The notes beneath the pieces were generated by a model. That model did no database searches and was not told the DNA's origin. It saw only the letters and a program-made list of their open reading frames with translations. The position numbers and the translations under genes are program-made. From NCBI GenBank assembly GCA_045616485.1, contig JAZLGU010000037.1, positions 1-8,260 of the forward strand: a stretch of 8,260 nucleotides of DNA, written 5' to 3'. This stretch comes from RGIG3528 sp045616485. Its GTDB lineage: Bacteria; Bacillota; Clostridia; Lachnospirales; Lachnospiraceae. Below, piece by piece: positions 6,748 to 8,260 of this stretch (within the stretch, counting starts at the first letter, position 1; each line of letters begins with the position of its first letter).

Positions 6748-6763
6748 ACTTAATCGTTTTCGC
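6748..6763. promoter_or_regulatory. LacI-type operator-like site downstream of the regulator promoter
   Basis: AATCGTTTTCG at 6752-6762 carries the central CG and the CGTTTTCG half-site also present at 6928-6935. Its left half is degenerate. It lies just after the -10 of the lacI-type promoter, about where transcription starts, so binding there would block initiation or early elongation. That fits autoregulation, but the weak symmetry makes this tentative. Confidence 0.4.
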
Positions 6764-6769
6764 ACTCTT

Positions 6770-6798
6770 ACTATACAGCAGAGTACACAAAAAAGCAA
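6770..6798 (-). promoter_or_regulatory. Promoter of the LacI regulator / sugar operon
   Basis: On the minus strand a -35 TTGCTT (complement of 6793-6798) and a -10 TATAGT (complement of 6770-6775) are separated by 17 bases. A strongly AT-rich stretch lies directly upstream (about 6800-6835) and may act as an UP element. The start point would be near 6763, giving a leader of about 75 nt before the regulator ATG. Confidence 0.6.
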
Positions 6799-6851
6799 GA
6801 GTTATTTTATATTTTTTATATATTTTTACATGAAACTTTAGTCCTAGACGG

Positions 6852-6966
6852 TTTACAGGGTATAAAACATACAAATTCAAAGCTAATTGCATTAAATCGA
6901 CCTACTATTTAACTTATTTAGCTAAAACGTTTTCGATATTCAGTTTCCATTTTATACCGCTGTAAA
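6852..6966. repeat. Spaced inverted repeat flanking an operator-like palindrome
   Basis: TTTACAGGGTATAAAA at 6852-6867 recurs on the other strand as TTTACAGCGGTATAAAA (complement of 6950-6966), identical apart from one extra C. The arms are separated by 82 bases that include the AAAACGTTTT palindrome at 6924-6933. Each arm contains TTTACA and TATAAAA, but these are too close together to be -35 and -10 of one promoter. The arms may be binding sites for a second regulator. Confidence 0.5.
6924..6933. promoter_or_regulatory. LacI-family operator-like palindrome AAAACGTTTT
   Basis: This is a perfect 10-bp palindrome centred on CG, the hallmark of LacI-family operators including cre-like sites. 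It lies about 155 bases upstream of the regulator promoter and inside the spaced inverted repeat. The flanks (GCT on the left, CGAT on the right) do not complete a consensus CcpA cre, so the neighbouring LacI regulator is the better candidate ligand. Confidence 0.55.
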
Positions 6967-7003
6967 TTTCAAAATCTCCCACAAATGCCCTTCAAATGCG
7001 CAT

Positions 7004-7039
7004 AAAAAGTGGGCTCTGGGAACTATGCCCAAAAGCCCA
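7004..7039 (-). terminator. Rho-independent terminator of the amidase gene
   Basis: On the minus strand TGGGCTTTTGGG (complement of 7028-7039) pairs with CCCAGAGCCCA (complement of 7010-7020) over 11 bp with one bulge and a 7-nt loop. It is followed by C and TTTTT (complement of 7004-7008). It lies 46 bases beyond the amidase stop and insulates the sugar locus from it. Confidence 0.8.
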
Positions 7040-7065
7040 AGTTTCTTTATGATATAAGTTATAAT

Positions 7066-7077
7066 TTAAACGTTTTA
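7066..7077. promoter_or_regulatory. Second LacI-type operator-like site
   Basis: TTAAACGTTTTA is centred on CG at 7071-7072 and contains the palindrome AAACGTTT. On the minus strand it reads TAAAACGTTT, which matches the left side of the 6924 site (TAAAACGTTT). It sits between the amidase stop codon and its terminator, 143 bases from the 6924 site, a distance compatible with looping between tetramers or dimer pairs. It could also be chance in AT-rich DNA. Confidence 0.35.
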
Positions 7078-7085
7078 GTATTTAC

Positions 7086-7931
7086 TTACCTATTTTCTTT
7101 TTCCAGGAAGTATAAATCCACGCCATCAGCAATACCTTTAACCATTTTTTCCTGATATTCGGGAGTATTTAACAATACATCTTCATCTTTATTAGTCATA
7201 TACCCCATCTCTATAATAGACACCGGAACAGTAGACCAGTTAATTCCAGCCATATTGTCTTTCTCGTATACTCCTCTTTTCTTGGCTTCCGTTTCGGCTA
7301 TTATACTATCCAGCAGACATTGTGACAGAAGACGACTATCATCATAAAGATATGCGTTATAAGGGTTATTCTTCGTCTGACACAATGTTTCTACTCCATA
7401 GACAGAATCTTTCGATACAGCATTGGCATGAATTCGAATAAAAATCTCCGCGTTTTGTTCAGCTGCGAATATTGCACGTTCCATATTACTTATATTAACG
7501 TCATGTTCCGTCCTAGTCAGTACTACTGCATATCCTCTTGCCTCCAGCTCCTTTTGCAGCATAAGGCTTACAGTCAGGGTAAGTTCGTATTCATGTACAC
7601 CTGTTACTACTCCTTTTGTCCCCCAGGATACCTTATCTTTCATTGTGTTACTACCCGGTCCTACAGGCTCCTTATCAGAATCTCCCTTTAATTGATGCCC
7701 TGGATCAATACATATAACTTTTTTGGGAATTTCAGTGGGTATTGGAGTGAATGTAGGTGCCACGAAATATGTAGGCGTTGGCGACAGCGTAGGAGTATTT
7801 GAATTAACTGCTGCTGTAGGTGAGGAAGACGGAGTCATGGTAGGTATTGTTGTTTCCTTACCGCAACCTGCCCATAATATCAATCCGGCTAATATAATGG
7901 TATATTTTATTAATGCCTTAATATATTTCAT
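7086..7931 (-). CDS. N-acetylmuramoyl-L-alanine amidase (Amidase_3), lipoprotein
   Basis: This 281-residue surface enzyme is predicted to cleave the bond between N-acetylmuramic acid and L-alanine in peptidoglycan. A type II signal peptide ends in the lipobox WAGC with C23, so the enzyme is membrane-anchored on the outside. Residues 27-69 are a Thr/Pro/Ser-rich linker (SPTPTYFVAPTFTPIP) that spaces the domain into the wall. The zinc amidase domain spans about 71-277: VICIDPGHQ with ligand H79, GVHEYELTLT with ligand E114, IRIHANA with ligand H168, and IIEMGYMTN with catalytic E241. No cell-wall binding repeats are present. The start is supported by GAGGA 6 nt upstream. It is a single gene flanked by terminators, so it is not part of the sugar locus. 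It could serve division, sporulation or cell-wall turnover; sequence alone does not decide. Confidence 0.93.
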   Translation of the reverse strand: MKYIKALIKYTIILAGLILWAGCGKETTIPTMTPSSSPTAAVNSNTPTLSPTPTYFVAPTFTPIPTEIPKKVICIDPGHQLKGDSDKEPVGPGSNTMKDKVSWGTKGVVTGVHEYELTLTVSLMLQKELEARGYAVVLTRTEHDVNISNMERAIFAAEQNAEIFIRIHANAVSKDSVYGVETLCQTKNNPYNAYLYDDSRLLSQCLLDSIIAETEAKKRGVYEKDNMAGINWSTVPVSIIEMGYMTNKDEDVLLNTPEYQEKMVKGIADGVDLYFLEKENR

Positions 7932-7968
7932 TTCAATTCCTCATAGACCTATAATTACTATATGTAGA

Positions 7969-7974
7969 ATTATA
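7969..7974 (-). promoter_or_regulatory. Candidate -10 of the amidase gene
   Basis: TATAAT on the minus strand lies 37 bases before the amidase ATG, downstream of the tRNA terminator. No recognisable -35 is found 16-18 bases upstream (the stretch reads CTAGAT). The promoter may be weak, activator-dependent or read by an alternative sigma factor. Confidence 0.4.
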
Positions 7975-8015
7975 CACTTTTTTCCTACTGTATCTAGAGA
8001 AAAAACTATTAAAAT

Positions 8016-8049
8016 AAAAAAAATAACGAGTGAATTAAATTCACTCGTT
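8016..8049 (-). terminator. Rho-independent terminator of the tRNA pair
   Basis: AACGAGTGAA at 8025-8034 pairs perfectly over 10 bp with TTCACTCGTT at 8040-8049 around a 5-nt AT loop. On the minus strand it is followed by a T-rich run (A then eight Ts, complement of 8016-8024). It begins 2 bases after the 3' end of tRNA-Cys. Confidence 0.9.
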
Positions 8050-8051
8050 AG

Positions 8052-8122
8052 AGGCGACAATCGGATTTGGACCGATGATCAAGGTGTTGCAGACCTATGC
8101 CTTACCACTTGGCTATGTCGCC
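8052..8122 (-). tRNA. tRNA-Cys (anticodon GCA)
   Basis: The 71-nt gene folds into a complete cloverleaf: acceptor GGCGACA/TGTCGCC (7 bp), D arm GCC/GGC, anticodon loop CTGCAAC with anticodon GCA, T stem ATCGG/CCGAT and discriminator U73. The 3' CCA is not encoded and must be added enzymatically. Two oddities: the T loop reads TCCAAAT, with C where the near-universal T55 (pseudouridine) should be, and the top anticodon-stem pair 27-43 is a U-U mismatch. Otherwise the sequence is close to the Firmicutes tRNA-Cys. It follows tRNA-Asn after a 4-base gap and is probably co-transcribed with it. Confidence 0.95.
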
Positions 8123-8126
8123 ATAA

Positions 8127-8198
8127 CTCCCCGAATTGGGCTCGAACCAACAACACCTCGGTTAACAGCCGAGTGCTCTACCATTGAGCTATCGAGGA
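8127..8198 (-). tRNA. tRNA-Asn (anticodon GUU)
   Basis: The 72-nt gene folds well: acceptor TCCTCGA/TCGGGGA (one G-U pair), D arm GCTC/GAGC with AATGGTA loop, anticodon stem CTCGG/CCGAG with loop CTGTTAA (anticodon GTT), T stem GTTGG/CCAAT (one G-U) with a standard TTCGAGC loop, discriminator G73. CCA is not encoded. It is the first gene of the pair visible here. A -10-like TATAGT occurs about 12 bases upstream without a clear -35, so transcription may start there or arrive from further upstream. Confidence 0.97.
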
Positions 8199-8215
8199 AT
8201 AAAAGCACTATATAC

Positions 8216-8255
8216 AAAAACTCCGATCTAAAGTGTTACCACTCAAACCGGGGTT
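8216..8255 (-). terminator. Terminator-like hairpin upstream of the tRNA pair
   Basis: On the minus strand the segments complementary to 8240-8255 and 8219-8235 fold into a long stem with a 4-nt loop (GTAA), three G-U pairs, one A-C mismatch and one bulge, followed by TTTTT (complement of 8216-8220). The G-U pairs would be mismatches on the plus strand, so the structure belongs to the minus strand. It would end a transcript coming from beyond the right edge of the window. Confidence 0.45.
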
Positions 8256-8260
8256 CAGGT

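Noticed and set aside
6698..6892. 64-residue minus-strand open frame upstream of the LacI gene
   Set aside because: It covers the likely promoter and operator of the regulator, has a poor start context and looks like translated AT-rich DNA.
6924..6933. A CcpA cre site
   Set aside because: The central AAAACGTTTT fits, but the outer TG and CA positions of a cre are missing, so the local LacI regulator is the more economical candidate.
7723..8187. 154-residue plus-strand open frame with VGVG-like repeats
   Set aside because: It is antisense to the Thr/Pro linker of the amidase and then runs through the tRNA terminator and both tRNA genes. The repeats are the reverse complement of the TP-rich codons.
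8216..8260. A fragment of 5S rRNA or another tRNA (GAAC and CACTTTAGATCGG look faintly 5S-like)
   Set aside because: Only short stretches match from memory, no cloverleaf forms, and the segment folds well as a hairpin followed by Us.
1..8260. CRISPR arrays, insertion sequences, rRNA
   Set aside because: No regularly spaced direct repeats of CRISPR length, no transposase-like frame and no rRNA segment were seen on either strand.

Overview
The window looks like a piece of a Clostridia chromosome, most likely Lachnospiraceae (Butyrivibrio/Roseburia-like). The signs are moderate GC with AT-rich intergenic gaps, strong AGGAGG-type ribosome binding sites, genomic tRNAs without an encoded CCA, a class II lysyl-tRNA synthetase close to the Firmicutes type, and a LacI-regulated CUT1 sugar importer. 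The family assignment is an inference from protein style, not from a database search. Every gene I can support lies on the minus strand, so transcription runs from high to low coordinates.

Right end (8260 to 7086): a terminator-like hairpin of some upstream unit, then a tight tRNA-Asn(GUU)/tRNA-Cys(GCA) pair with its own terminator, then a lipoprotein N-acetylmuramoyl-L-alanine amidase (cell-wall hydrolase) that ends in a strong terminator.

Middle (about 7080 to 2287): a regulatory gap of about 400 bases holds LacI-type operator-like palindromes, an unusual spaced inverted repeat and a plausible sigma-70 promoter. A sugar-uptake locus follows: LacI-family repressor, lipoprotein solute-binding protein, then two CUT1 permeases. 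A stem-loop between the binding-protein gene and the permease genes would let the binding protein be made in excess. The locus ends in a 13-bp perfect terminator. No ATPase and no glycoside hydrolase are present, so the ATPase is presumably shared and encoded elsewhere. The sugar cannot be named from sequence alone.

Left end (2287 to 1): lysS has a textbook TTGACA/TATAAT promoter, followed by about 400 bases without a gene. That stretch is not featureless. It holds a lysS terminator and decamer repeats with a period close to 10 bp, in two opposite-facing blocks. The 5' end of a small ORF follows, whose N-terminus resembles the small excisionase-like DNA-binding proteins of Clostridia mobile elements. 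The most interesting hypothesis here is that the lysS 3' flank is the edge of an integrated element, or a protein-binding array such as integrase arm sites or iterons.
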